From IMG/VR virus record IMGVR_UViG_3300010371_000069, positions 1 to 38,450 of that record: 38,450 nt of DNA; one strand, given 5' to 3'. The DNA comes from a virus. Below the pieces are notes generated by a model that was not told where the DNA came from, did not search any database, and was given only the letters and a program-made list of their open reading frames with translations. This document shows, piece after piece, positions 14,610 to 23,767 of this stretch; position 1 is the first letter of the stretch; every line of letters begins with the position of its first letter. A program made the translations under genes and the position numbers.

Positions 14610-16193
14610 ATGCCAACCTTTACCGTCGTCAGTAACACGCAATCGGGGAACTTTCAATCAGACGGCGTGTATATGACGAAACTCCCCGTTGCGAGTGCTG
14701 CGCAATCGGGCCCGCCGACGAACCAAGTCGTCGTCATTGGGTCTGGCTCGTGGGGCAAACGTAACACGCCTCTTTTCTTCTCGGATGAGAAGAGCGGCGG
14801 CGCCGCTATCGGTATCCGCACCGATCTCGTGAAGTCCGCGCTGCGCGAAGCGCTTTCGGGGATGCCCGAGTGCACGCAGTTCATGGCGATTCTCGTTGAC
14901 GATGGAACGTCGACGCTCGCGACGATGACGCTCATGGACACCGCCACGCCGACCCCGGCGGCGCTCATCAACGGCACCGCCGTCTGCCCGGGAACCGATG
15001 CAAACTCCGCATCGATCGTCGCAACGCTGCAAAGCGGCACGCTCACGAACGCTCCAGTACTATCAATCACGCGGTTCTGGATCGATGGCTCGGCGCAAAC
15101 GTGGAACAACATCGTAGGTTACTCGGCCGCGAACGGCCCATTCGTCGCTGCCACGTTCCAAACGAATGCACTCGCAGCTCTGAACGGAACCGCGAGCGGT
15201 CAAGTTCCCGACCCGTACTTCGTCTACACCGCCGGATCATCAGCCACGACGCCGCAAGTTGGCGTAGCGTTCGCCGCATCGGGCGGAACGAACGGAGATT
15301 CCGGCGTAACCGACACGACCCTGGTCGGCACCGTCACTGGCTCAACGCTGAAAGGCATGCAAGCGGCTACCGGTCTCATCTGGGGCTCGCAACTTGTGCT
15401 CGCCGACTTCACGACTGCTGCGCTCTTCGCTGCGGTTGCGCAATTCGCGAATGTGGAAGGTGCCGACGGGTGGTCGACGTTCGCATCGGGCACCGACTAC
15501 ATCACGGCGATCGCGAACAAGACGTCCAACACCATGAGCGACGACAACATGAATGTCATCATGGATTGGGCTTACGTCTTCGATAAGTACCAAAAGGCGC
15601 AGATTCTCGTCTCGCCACTTGGCAAGGCCGCTGGCATCGTCGCTAGTCTCGACCCGTTCGCCTATCCGGGCAACAAGCCGCAGGATGGGGCGGAAGGTAT
15701 CTCGTCTACCGAACGTCTTGCGAAGGGTGCCATCGGTATCTCCGAGCGCGGCCAACGCGAGTCGAACAACATCAATTGGCTCGACTACGACAACGGCAAA
15801 TGGGTGCTCGCACATGGGCTTACGTCCGCCGGGCGTCAGATCAATGAGATTCGGGCGCAGAAGTACATCATGTATCGCGCGGGTCAGATCGCGAAGCTCT
15901 ACCAGGGCGGCGACGTCGAATCCACCGTTCCGTTTGCGCAAGCGGATGAGAACGACGCACGCAAGCAACTCTACACGGCGTTGCTCGGGCTGCAAACTGA
16001 ACTGCAAGGTAAGGTGAGCAGCATGGGGATCATCCTAAATGATTCCAACAACTCGCCTGCATCGTTGGCCGCCGGCTTCCTCAACTTCGAGCTCGATGTG
16101 ACGACGCGCGCAGGCGTGCAGTACATCATCGGCGCTACGAAGGTTGGCAACGCCGTCAAAGTCACCGCTCCCCCGCTTCCGCTGGCCGCTTAG
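14610..16193 (+). CDS. Tail sheath protein
   Basis: A 527-residue contractile sheath subunit, with GGAGG before ATG 14610. The N-terminal part carries the sheath-like VVVIGSGSWGKRNTPLFFSD segment, the middle domain is Thr/Gly-rich and variable, and the C-terminal domain (LAHGLTSAGRQINEIRAQKYI to the final strands) matches the conserved domain of sheath proteins that polymerises around the tube. Length is in the normal range for Mu-type gpL. Gene order sheath-tube-chaperones-tape measure confirms a myovirus-type tail. Confidence 0.85.
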   Translation: MPTFTVVSNTQSGNFQSDGVYMTKLPVASAAQSGPPTNQVVVIGSGSWGKRNTPLFFSDEKSGGAAIGIRTDLVKSALREALSGMPECTQFMAILVDDGTSTLATMTLMDTATPTPAALINGTAVCPGTDANSASIVATLQSGTLTNAPVLSITRFWIDGSAQTWNNIVGYSAANGPFVAATFQTNALAALNGTASGQVPDPYFVYTAGSSATTPQVGVAFAASGGTNGDSGVTDTTLVGTVTGSTLKGMQAATGLIWGSQLVLADFTTAALFAAVAQFANVEGADGWSTFASGTDYITAIANKTSNTMSDDNMNVIMDWAYVFDKYQKAQILVSPLGKAAGIVASLDPFAYPGNKPQDGAEGISSTERLAKGAIGISERGQRESNNINWLDYDNGKWVLAHGLTSAGRQINEIRAQKYIMYRAGQIAKLYQGGDVESTVPFAQADENDARKQLYTALLGLQTELQGKVSSMGIILNDSNNSPASLAAGFLNFELDVTTRAGVQYIIGATKVGNAVKVTAPPLPLAA

Positions 16194-16207
16194 GGAGGGG
16201 CCAATAA

Positions 16208-16660
16208 ATGTCCGACGGCTTTATCAACATCGGCACCGATCAAGCGATCATCATCACGAACGATGCGAACAAGGGCACCGTATCGCTCGATGGTCGCCGC
16301 ACGAAGTTCCGCGCGAAGGCAAAAGACCAACTCTTCACGGGAGATGCGGTCGACCAAGGCGGAAAGGTCGATCACCGCGTTCAGCCCCGTGGCTGGAACG
16401 GCTCAATCGAGTGTGAGCGAAACTCTTCAGAGTTCTCGCAGACGATGGCCGCGATCGAGAAGGCGAAGTACGCCGGCGGTGCCGAGCAATTCTTCACGAT
16501 CACGACCTACGAAGAGGACGCCGACAAGAGCGAAACCTCGATCTGGAACTACACCAAGTGCGTGTTCCACGACTTCGACTCGGGCGAGTGGGCGTTGAGC
16601 ACGGTGAAACCGATGTTCACGTTCGAGGCGCAAGAGAAACTGTTCATGGGGGTCGTCTAG
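16208..16660 (+). CDS. Tail tube protein
   Basis: A 150-residue protein in the invariant place after the sheath, with GGGAGG upstream. Beta-rich with the length and character of myophage tube proteins (VDHRVQPRGWNGSIECERNS, WALSTVKPMFTFEAQEKL). It would form the inner hexameric tube that is pushed through the envelope on sheath contraction. No oddities. Confidence 0.8.
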   Translation: MSDGFINIGTDQAIIITNDANKGTVSLDGRRTKFRAKAKDQLFTGDAVDQGGKVDHRVQPRGWNGSIECERNSSEFSQTMAAIEKAKYAGGAEQFFTITTYEEDADKSETSIWNYTKCVFHDFDSGEWALSTVKPMFTFEAQEKLFMGVV

Positions 16661-16664
16661 CTAG

Positions 16665-16988
16665 ATGGACTTCAGGACATTTGAAGTTGAATGCGAAACC
16701 GGCCGGAAGTTCTTGGTCAAAGAACTCGACGGGCTTGAGCAAATAAACGCCGACATGCTTGTGCCGGAAGAAGCCCGTAGCGATACGAGCGTGTACTTCC
16801 GGGCTGCGATGGCAGTGACGGCGATCAATGGCACCGACTTGCCGAAGGTTCATAGCCGGCTCGAGATGACCGCCCGCCTACGCATGTTCTCCGGCCGCGA
16901 ACTCGATGAGCTCGTTCGGAAATACTACGTGGAAACGCGGCCAACAAAGGGCGAACTAAAAAACGAGCCCGCTCCCGTCGCCGAATAG
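16665..16988 (+). CDS. Tail assembly chaperone, short form
   Basis: A 107-residue protein between tube and tape measure, the position of lambda G-type chaperones. It has an N-terminal beta region (FRTFEVECETGRKFLVKELD) and a helical C-terminal half. Near its end lies the heptamer A AAA AAC (16958-16964) in the correct phase for -1 slippage, and the -1 frame continues into a second chaperone-like segment. This entry is the product when no slip occurs. Confidence 0.8.
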   Translation: MDFRTFEVECETGRKFLVKELDGLEQINADMLVPEEARSDTSVYFRAAMAVTAINGTDLPKVHSRLEMTARLRMFSGRELDELVRKYYVETRPTKGELKNEPAPVAE

Positions 16989-17170
16989 CGCGGTTAATCC
17001 TCATAACGCAAAGTCCCGAGTGGGTGCTTTCTCTCTCAGAGAGTGAGCAGGTCGCTTGGGACATTGCGTTTGGTGAGGCGCGCGGCGGAGAGTACAACTT
17101 TGCCCGCATGCGGTGGGATGAAGACCCACTGCCGGCACCCGTGCTCGCGATCCCTGGGAGTACGCAATAA
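16665..17170 (+). CDS. Tail assembly chaperone, -1 frameshift fusion form
   Basis: Reading frame 0 from 16665 to 16964, then frame -1 from 16964 to the TAA at 17168-17170, gives a 168-residue protein: 100 residues shared with the short form plus 68 new ones. The new part includes SPEWVLSLSESEQVAWDIAF and GEYNFARMRW, resembling the T-type extension of phage tail chaperones. No good independent start with a ribosome binding site serves the second frame, which supports frameshifting. By analogy with lambda G/GT, a low ratio of long form would bind the tape measure and recruit tube protein. Confidence 0.75.
16958..16964 (+). promoter_or_regulatory. -1 ribosomal frameshift site A AAA AAC
   Basis: The heptamer fits X XXY YYZ exactly in the frame of the 16665 gene. 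AAAGGG at 16946-16951, six bases upstream, could act as an internal Shine-Dalgarno stimulator as in dnaX. I see no strong downstream stem-loop. Confidence 0.7.
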
Positions 17171-17658
17171 TGCCGGACTTTTCTTCAGCCGATGCGTTAG
17201 TCGATGGAATTCGCGCGCGCATGATCGCTGCGACGCGCAGCCTCGGCCCTGAATATGCAGAGATTTCCAAGATGGTCGGCGACGACGCTCGCGGACGTCT
17301 CGGTTCCTATCACGAACAGGAAGGCCCATTTCCGGGTTGGGCTCCGCTCGAAAAGAGCACGATGGACGAGCGCGAACGCCTCGGCTTTACGCGAAATGAA
17401 CCGGAACTGCGTACCGGCGCGCTCCACGACGCGATTCGCGAACTGCCGACTTCGGAAGCCGCGATCGTAGCGGTCCCCGACGAGATGGTGACGATGGGGA
17501 ACGACAAACCCGTCAATATCGCGATCGTCGCCGAGGCGCAAGAGCACGGCGATGAACACCTACCGCCTCGGCCGTTCATGGGACCGGCGTTATGGGCGAA
17601 GAGAGAAGAAGCAATCGGGCTCATCAACGTGGCGATTGCGCGAAAACTAGAGGAGTAA
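17170..17658 (+). CDS. Phage virion morphogenesis (tail completion) protein
   Basis: A 162-residue protein beginning at ATG 17170 on the stop of the frameshift product. It has the family layout of phage virion morphogenesis/HK97 gp10-like proteins: an N-terminal helix, a middle PGWAPLEKSTMDERERLGF then LRTGALHDAIREL, and a C-terminal EHGDEHLPPRPFMGPA (the P-x-R-P-F-x-G motif) before a final helix. Members join tail to head. In many phages this gene lies before the sheath; here it is between the chaperones and the tape measure. Confidence 0.75.
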   Translation: MPDFSSADALVDGIRARMIAATRSLGPEYAEISKMVGDDARGRLGSYHEQEGPFPGWAPLEKSTMDERERLGFTRNEPELRTGALHDAIRELPTSEAAIVAVPDEMVTMGNDKPVNIAIVAEAQEHGDEHLPPRPFMGPALWAKREEAIGLINVAIARKLEE

Positions 17659-17662
17659 GCGC

Positions 17663-19867
17663 ATGAGCGGATTCGACCCGTATCGGTTGTGGGTTGAGTT
17701 CCGCGTCAAAGATGAGACGTTTTCAGGCTTTGCCGAACTCAAGCGTTCGATTCAATCGTCGACTGCCAGCGTAGCCGCGCTAAAAAAAGAACTCGCCGAT
17801 GTTCGCGCCAACTCGCTTGTGCCAGCGCGTGCAATCGAAGCACGTGCCGAGATGCTGCGGCTCGCCAAACAAGAAGCCGAACTGCGCGAGCAGATGGTGC
17901 TCAGCACCAATGAAGGCGAACGAAAGGTCCTCGCGACGCGTATCAATGCGCTGGAAATCACGCAACGCGATCTAGGGCTAAAGCGCCAAACTCTCGCGAT
18001 GGACGAGCAGGCCGCAGCCGCGGAAGCGCGTGCCGCCGCAATGGCGGAGAAGAAGCGTATTGCCGAAGAACGTGCGTCCGTCGCTTCGGCGCGCAGCGCT
18101 GCACAACAACGCGAATCGGCGCTGCTCTCTGCCGGTAAGACCGCAGGTCACGTCGGCAGCAATATGATGTGGACCGGCGCTGGTATCCTTGGCACGGTCG
18201 CCTACGCGACGCAGAAGGCTGCCGACTTCGACCAAACGACGTTCGAGACAGATCTCGCTCTTGGCGGGTACAACCGCAGCGCCGCGCAACGCGATACAGA
18301 TATGCGCGCCTTACAGAAGGCTGCGTTTACGGCGTCAAATGCGACCGGCTTCTTCAGTGCCCAACAAGTGATGGACGGCCTGAAGGTTGCGGCCACGTCG
18401 GGCATGCGCCCGATCGTCGAAAAATACGGCATGAATTCGTTCACCGATATTGCGCCTGCTCTTGCGCAGTACATGGATATTCTTGGCCGTCTAAAGAACG
18501 AAGATTCTGAGACGGCTGCTAAGCAGGCTGTCCAGACTGCTCATCTCTTCGGTGCGTATAAACCCGGCGCGATGGCGAAGGTATGGAACGAAGCATCTGT
18601 CCTCTCCATGGCGATGCCCGACGAGTTCAGCCGTGCGATGACCGTGATGGGGCAACTGGGTCCGGTTGGTCAGTATCTTTCCGGAATGACGCCAGCGCAG
18701 GTCATGGCCTTTACCGCCACGGCGGACCAATCGGGATTAGGGCAGGGTCGTGCCGGTGCTCGTCTTAAGGATTATGTGCAAGCGATTGCGGTCACGCAAT
18801 CCGCTAAGCGAGAACGGGCGAAAAACCAACTTGGCCTGCAGGCAGCAATCGACAAAGATGGCCATCTTGACATCGCGAAATCCTTCGAGATTTTGCAGAA
18901 CGATCGCAAGAAATTAGGCGAAACGAAATTCCGCAACCTTGCGTCGACCGCATTTGGACAAGTCGGAATCATTCCCGCGGCCATGATGAGCGACACGTCC
19001 AAGTCGGACATGTATCATCAAAATCTCAAAGTCATCCAGGATGCCGCGAATAACGGATCGCTGGAAACGATTCAAAAGCTCCTCAAGAATTTCGGCGTTA
19101 GCGGTCAAGAAGCCATCGCGATCACGCGGTTGTCAAATGACCTGGTGGAGTTCGGTCAAGCTGGCATTCCCATTGCCACGAAATTCTTCGATGCGATCAA
19201 CCCGAAGCTCAAGGCGTTCGGGGACTGGATGGAAGCGCATCCGGACGATCTTTCTCACTTTGTCGATAATGCCGTGCATGTTGGTGAAGAGCTGCTCGCA
19301 GTGGGCGGTGCGCTCAAGGCGTTGTCGATGGTTGCGGGGGTGTATAGCAGCGTCAAGACGCTCGCCGAAGGCATCGGGTTTCTCCGGGCCGCCTTCACCG
19401 GGGCAAAACTGGCTGGCGAAGTAGAAGCTGTCGCGTCCGGAATGGAAGTCCTTGGATTTTCATTGGGGCCGGTCGCAATCGGAATTGCTGCAGTCTTGGC
19501 TACGATCCAGGAGTACAAGGACATTAAGGACATGCTCGATCGTGGCAAGCGCGGCGAGCGGGTTGTGCAAAGCGATTATGATCCTACCTCACCGCTTGGG
19601 TTTGCCGAAGACAATCCGAATAGTCCGCTCTATGTTGCACGACGCGTGGGGCTTCCGAATGTGCCCTATAACCCGCAGCATGATCTCCTGCAGCGCCTCA
19701 AGGCTGCACCGCCCCAGGTCCATATCCATGGGCCGCTTTCAGTAAATCTACCGAAGGGATCGACGCCCGATCAGGGGCGCGCCTTCCTGAACTGGCTCAT
19801 CAATCAGCACGGCGCCATTCAAACCGCACCAACCGTGCCGAACGCGCAAATGGTGCCGCTACACTAA
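17663..19867 (+). CDS. Tail tape measure protein
   Basis: A 734-residue protein, the second longest in the window, in the place of the tape measure. Residues ~20-140 are a long coiled coil (AALKKELADVRANS, then an Ala/Glu/Arg/Lys-rich stretch). A hydrophobic Gly-rich segment follows (GSNMMWTGAGILGTVAYATQ), and further hydrophobic helices lie at about 540-620. It sets tail length and is expelled on DNA ejection. GAGG precedes ATG 17663. Its stop overlaps, convergently, the stop of a minus-strand gene. Confidence 0.85.
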   Translation: MSGFDPYRLWVEFRVKDETFSGFAELKRSIQSSTASVAALKKELADVRANSLVPARAIEARAEMLRLAKQEAELREQMVLSTNEGERKVLATRINALEITQRDLGLKRQTLAMDEQAAAAEARAAAMAEKKRIAEERASVASARSAAQQRESALLSAGKTAGHVGSNMMWTGAGILGTVAYATQKAADFDQTTFETDLALGGYNRSAAQRDTDMRALQKAAFTASNATGFFSAQQVMDGLKVAATSGMRPIVEKYGMNSFTDIAPALAQYMDILGRLKNEDSETAAKQAVQTAHLFGAYKPGAMAKVWNEASVLSMAMPDEFSRAMTVMGQLGPVGQYLSGMTPAQVMAFTATADQSGLGQGRAGARLKDYVQAIAVTQSAKRERAKNQLGLQAAIDKDGHLDIAKSFEILQNDRKKLGETKFRNLASTAFGQVGIIPAAMMSDTSKSDMYHQNLKVIQDAANNGSLETIQKLLKNFGVSGQEAIAITRLSNDLVEFGQAGIPIATKFFDAINPKLKAFGDWMEAHPDDLSHFVDNAVHVGEELLAVGGALKALSMVAGVYSSVKTLAEGIGFLRAAFTGAKLAGEVEAVASGMEVLGFSLGPVAIGIAAVLATIQEYKDIKDMLDRGKRGERVVQSDYDPTSPLGFAEDNPNSPLYVARRVGLPNVPYNPQHDLLQRLKAAPPQVHIHGPLSVNLPKGSTPDQGRAFLNWLINQHGAIQTAPTVPNAQMVPLH

Positions 19868-20097
19868 GGCCAGGGGCGGCCAGCTAATTTTGCGTGACGA
19901 CGCAACGCCGACATGAGATCGCGACAGATTGAGCGGTCCATCTCGGCTTTGTATGCCGCTGCGCGAAGATCGATCGTCTCCGGCTCAGCGGGCCGGAGTT
20001 CGATCTTCCGCCCCGACGCGTCAAGAAGAACCGGCTCGCCGTCCGTCTCTTCGATCAAATCGACGAAGGGCGCGGCAAAGTCGCTGACCTGCTTCAT
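19864..20097 (-). CDS. Small minus-strand protein inside the tail cluster
   Basis: A 77-residue acidic protein on the opposite strand, filling the only gap between tape measure and the next tail gene (plus strand empty from 19868 to 20135). It starts MKQVSDFAAPFVDLIEETDGE and ends in a basic helix (DLMSALRRHAKLAGRPW). The segment with GEPVLLDASGRKIELRP loosely resembles Phd-type antitoxins, but no toxin is adjacent and the ribosome binding site is weak. It may be a moron. Identity is unknown. Confidence 0.5.
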   Translation of the reverse strand: MKQVSDFAAPFVDLIEETDGEPVLLDASGRKIELRPAEPETIDLRAAAYKAEMDRSICRDLMSALRRHAKLAGRPWP

Positions 20098-20135
20098 GGT
20101 CTTAGCTTAGCACGAACGCCCGGGGGTGGGGAAAA

Positions 20136-21083
20136 ATGGCTGGTATCGGGTCGCTTGCGAACGCCCTGGCGAACGCGCAAGACTTCGTACGAGCCTTCGG
20201 GCCGGGCCCAGACCCGGTAAAACTTGGCCCCATCACCTTCGCGGCGCTCGAGGTGTTGGACGAACTGCCGATCGGCGGATTCGAAGCCGATCTCGTCGTG
20301 AACAAGCGCATCGGCGGCGGCCGGCATGTGGCCGATATGGGGGTGCAACCGTCCCCGGTCACGTTCGGCGGCGAGCTCATGCAGCCATATATCGACGCCC
20401 GTATAAGCCAACTGACCGCACTTCAACTCTCGCGGCAAGAAGTGTTGCTCTCCTGGCGCACGCATCGCTACTACTGCCGCGTTCGGTCGTTTAAGCCAGG
20501 CCACCGGCACGCCAATCGGTGCAAGTACACGATCACCGTCGAGATCACGCGCGCAGCCAACGGGGCGATCGTACCCACCGCGCCAACGAGCATCGACAGT
20601 CAAATCTCAACCATCGCCGGCAACGCAGCGGGCCACTCGAAAGCCATTGCGACCGCCGATCCCACCGGCTCTTCCTCGGTCTTGCAACAGGTGAATTCAG
20701 CCCTTACCGCCATTGCCAAGGCCGGGCCGATCGCGCAACTGTTGGCACCGCAACTCTCGACGCTTGTGCAGACGGTTACGACCGCGTCGCAGGCAGTCTC
20801 GTCATATCAATCGACGGTCGCTCAAACCGCACCGCAGTACGTTGCGGTAACGCAATTGACGACGGCACTCACGCTCATCGCTCAATACGCGAAGAACGGC
20901 CAAAGTGTGCAAACGGTGCGCGTACAGGGCGCATCGATGTATATGATTGCTGCGCTCTATTACGACGACATCACCCTGGCACCTCAACTGACGGCCGCGA
21001 ATGGTCGCGTCTCGCCGTACACGTCTCGCAAGGCGCCGTCCGACATCGGTCTTCCGCCGCTTCAAAGCATCAAGCAGGTATGA
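20136..21083 (+). CDS. Tail hub-associated protein
   Basis: A 315-residue protein between tape measure and hub, where myophages encode Mu gpN or XkdP-like proteins. The N-terminal 140 residues form a beta-rich domain (FGGELMQPYIDARISQL, LSWRTHRYYCRVRSFKPG). Residues ~155-260 are Ala/Thr/Gln-rich helix (VLQQVNSALTAIAKAGPI), and the last 60 residues (MYMIAALYYDDITLAPQLT) resemble the short LysM-like end seen in such proteins. GGGGTGGGG precedes ATG 20136. The exact family is not certain. Confidence 0.6.
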   Translation: MAGIGSLANALANAQDFVRAFGPGPDPVKLGPITFAALEVLDELPIGGFEADLVVNKRIGGGRHVADMGVQPSPVTFGGELMQPYIDARISQLTALQLSRQEVLLSWRTHRYYCRVRSFKPGHRHANRCKYTITVEITRAANGAIVPTAPTSIDSQISTIAGNAAGHSKAIATADPTGSSSVLQQVNSALTAIAKAGPIAQLLAPQLSTLVQTVTTASQAVSSYQSTVAQTAPQYVAVTQLTTALTLIAQYAKNGQSVQTVRVQGASMYMIAALYYDDITLAPQLTAANGRVSPYTSRKAPSDIGLPPLQSIKQV

Positions 21084-22468
21084 ACGCCGCACAACTGCAG
21101 ATCGTCAAGCCGATCTTCGTGCCGACGCAGGCCGATTTTCCGCTTGTACGGCCGACATTTGTGCAAAAGAACACGACGGCAAAGCCTTACTCTGTCATCG
21201 TGCTCAACGGCAAGTCGTATGTGCCGCTCACTTGGGACATCGACAACAACGCGCACGGGGCAACGGGGTCCGCGACGGTCACGCTCGACATCGGCTCCAA
21301 CCCGGACTTCACGCAAGAACTCTTCCGTGGCGATAGCCCGCTTGTGCCGAGTGATACAAGCGGCATTGCGATCACCGACAATACTCCGGTCTATATTCAG
21401 ATTTATGCGGGGTTCCCTTCGTCTCTAGCGAGCGAGACAGACACCTCGCAACTCGTGCTCCTGTGGTACGGCACCGTCGACCAATACTCGGCGATGTTCC
21501 ATGCAGATCGCGTTACGTTCGCCTGCCGATCGTTCGCGGCTCCCTTAGTTGCGAATCGCATCACGCGCATCTCGATGTCCGAGACGAGCGTCGCGTTTCT
21601 TCAGTACGAAGCTACCCGAATCGGCATGAACTTCGTGCCGATTCTTCCGCCAGGCTACTCGCCCATCACCATCCAGCAGGTGCTCGGACAAGAGTTCATC
21701 GGGGGTGCGAACTTCGCAAGCGCGCTCTATGGCAAGCGCATTTGGGATCTCGGCATTCAATGCGCGATGTTCGACAACGTCGACCTTTGGGTGGATAAGG
21801 ACACGGTCTACTATGCCGCAACGAACCTCATCCCACGGCAAACGATCGCGCTCAGCTACGGTCGCGACATCGAAGTGGATGGTGGACTCACGGGAACCCA
21901 CTCGCCGCAATTCTCGAAGAACGTGCAGGTTGAACTGCACACGTATCAGCCCCGCACGCGTATGTCGCGCAGCGTACATATCGCCTCAACGCCCGACGGC
22001 GGTTATTCGGTAACGCCGCAAAGCCGTGAGGTAACCTCGCAGCCGATCTTTGGAACACCGGACTTGGTGACGACAGCGACGTCGGGCGACGGCACCGTCA
22101 CCGTGACGACCACGTCGAGCACTGGCGGCGCGTTCTCTTCGAAGACTGGCATTGCGAGCGAATCTGGCAAGGAGCGCTACATTTATTTCGTTCCTAATCA
22201 GAATCAAGCGGCGCTCAACAACCTTGGGCAATCGATCTGGCGTTCGATCTCGCAGCACGAGTATGCAATCGACTTCGAAATTGCGGTGACGCCCGAACTG
22301 CTCGCGCAACTCAACATCACCTCGAAAGTGAAGCTGAGCGACGTTCCCTATCGCTACTTCAACGACGTATATTTCTCGCGCACGATGCGTCTACGCATGT
22401 CGCCGCTCGAGGGATTACGCGCGAGCTTTCAAGCGGTAAATCACCTCTTGCCGCAAGGAGCGGTCTAG
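21080..22468 (+). CDS. Baseplate hub protein
   Basis: A 462-residue protein starting at ATG 21080 on an ATGA overlap with the upstream gene; the frame is open further upstream but that part is a shadow. It matches the position and character of gpD/gp44/T4 gp27-type hub proteins: beta-rich N-terminus with YVPLTWDIDNNAHGATG, a central region with FACRSFAAPLVANR, and a C-terminal region with NVQVELHTYQPRTR. It would form the trimeric hub that carries the spike and adapts the tube to the baseplate. Confidence 0.7.
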   Translation: MNAAQLQIVKPIFVPTQADFPLVRPTFVQKNTTAKPYSVIVLNGKSYVPLTWDIDNNAHGATGSATVTLDIGSNPDFTQELFRGDSPLVPSDTSGIAITDNTPVYIQIYAGFPSSLASETDTSQLVLLWYGTVDQYSAMFHADRVTFACRSFAAPLVANRITRISMSETSVAFLQYEATRIGMNFVPILPPGYSPITIQQVLGQEFIGGANFASALYGKRIWDLGIQCAMFDNVDLWVDKDTVYYAATNLIPRQTIALSYGRDIEVDGGLTGTHSPQFSKNVQVELHTYQPRTRMSRSVHIASTPDGGYSVTPQSREVTSQPIFGTPDLVTTATSGDGTVTVTTTSSTGGAFSSKTGIASESGKERYIYFVPNQNQAALNNLGQSIWRSISQHEYAIDFEIAVTPELLAQLNITSKVKLSDVPYRYFNDVYFSRTMRLRMSPLEGLRASFQAVNHLLPQGAV

Positions 22469-22469
22469 C

Positions 22470-23324
22470 ATGGCGCTTGAGCCGCAAGAATGGCAAGCGA
22501 TCATCGAGGCCATCGGCGCAGTGGTGCAGCGCTCGCTCGCAGAGCGGCAAACACCCGTCGGCGTCGATGGAACGGTTATCGGTGGGTCGTGGGACCCGGC
22601 TACCGGGACCGCTCTCGTCATCCGCGCCGACACCGCATCGATTATCCCGAACGGCTACGATCAAGCAGCGTACGCAACGCGCGTGCCGATTCACACCGCA
22701 AGTTACTGCCAGCAGTACGGCGTCGTCGGAAACGAGCGGGTCGTCTTGTACGAAACACAATCGGGACCGGCTGCGATCCTTAAGTTTGATTCGGACGACT
22801 CTATTGGGGCGCCCGCGGGCGAGCATTGGGTCGCGCATCGTAGTGCGGCCGGCTCCTTCGATGTCACTTCAAAGTGGGGAACCGATGGTGCAGCGACGGG
22901 CGACGGGCTTGGAAGCCTCAAGCATGTCGGCGGAGCCGTTCACCTCACGCAGACGAAGAACGGCCTCTCAACGCGGCACGACGACACGACGCAGCAGATT
23001 AAGCACACCGCTGCGGCTGGACTCTACACGTTGCTCGATGCCGCTGGAAACGCAATCTCGCATGTCGGCAACGTCGCGGTTGGCGATCTTTACTCGAACC
23101 TGACTTCAGCGACCAACGCTGCGGCGCGGGCGACGGACTTCGTGGCTTACGAAACGAGCCGTCAGAACGCGAACCTTCAAGACGTCATCAAGAACGCGCA
23201 ACTGCTCAATACGGTCGGCGCGATCACGGGCGCACAACTGACGACCATGCTCGCCGCGCTTGTGGCTGGTTGGGCTCATTCCATCACGCCGCCGGCGTGC
23301 TCCACGAAGGTGCTTATTAAATGA
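22470..23324 (+). CDS. Baseplate spike/assembly protein (gpV-like)
   Basis: A 284-residue protein after the hub. The N-terminus has an OB-like beta region (GTVIGGSWDPATGTALVIRAD and PIHTASYCQQYGVVGNERVVLY), followed by the repetitive strands typical of a spike beta-helix (HVGGAVHLTQTKNG, IKHTAAAGLYTLLDAAGNAI). The C-terminal ~80 residues are helical. This arrangement fits the central membrane-puncturing spike (P2 gpV, Mu gp45). GCAAGGAG lies upstream of ATG 22470. Confidence 0.75.
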   Translation: MALEPQEWQAIIEAIGAVVQRSLAERQTPVGVDGTVIGGSWDPATGTALVIRADTASIIPNGYDQAAYATRVPIHTASYCQQYGVVGNERVVLYETQSGPAAILKFDSDDSIGAPAGEHWVAHRSAAGSFDVTSKWGTDGAATGDGLGSLKHVGGAVHLTQTKNGLSTRHDDTTQQIKHTAAAGLYTLLDAAGNAISHVGNVAVGDLYSNLTSATNAAARATDFVAYETSRQNANLQDVIKNAQLLNTVGAITGAQLTTMLAALVAGWAHSITPPACSTKVLIK

Positions 23325-23764
23325 GTGTTGGTTACGCTGAGCTCGCGCTAAACTATGGCGGCACGTTTGGCGTAACTGAGCAATTCGATCTCGCGATCGT
23401 CGTGGATACGCGTGATGATCCGGCCGCTACCTCGCAATGGGTTGAGCTTATGCTCGGAACCAACCCGCGGCAGTACGACACGAACGGGAATCCGGCGCAA
23501 TGCGGCGATGATCTCTGCAACCAAAGTTTCGGCGGCGGTTGCCGTGCGATGGTCGGACAATTGCTCACGAACGAACTTATTAACGAGCGCGCGGCGACCA
23601 TCCTTAAGTTGTGCAACGAAAACCCGCAAATTTCCGCCACGCCGACGCCGAGCGTGTCCGTGGCTGAAATTGAGCCGGGTCTCGCTCAAGTGCTGGTCGA
23701 GTGCTACACGATTTCTGGCGCGCGCGTAAGCGTCAACAAAACGTATTCTGTGTTTGGAGGGTAG
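23321..23764 (+). CDS. Baseplate wedge protein, gp25/gpW-like
   Basis: A 147-residue protein starting at ATG 23321 on an ATGA overlap. Order (spike, this gene, J) and size fit Mu gp46/gpW/T4 gp25-type wedge proteins. Sequence features include FDLAIVVDTRDDPA, VELMLGTNPRQYDTNGN and LKLCNENPQISATP. It has several cysteines, unlike most homologues. It would bridge the hub and the sheath baseplate side. Confidence 0.7.
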   Translation: MSVGYAELALNYGGTFGVTEQFDLAIVVDTRDDPAATSQWVELMLGTNPRQYDTNGNPAQCGDDLCNQSFGGGCRAMVGQLLTNELINERAATILKLCNENPQISATPTPSVSVAEIEPGLAQVLVECYTISGARVSVNKTYSVFGG

Positions 23765-23767
23765 GAC

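Noticed and set aside
20519-21079. Upstream extension of the hub frame
   Set aside because: It overlaps the well-supported 20136 gene and is Arg/His-rich, unlike the hub protein; ATG 21080 is the natural start.
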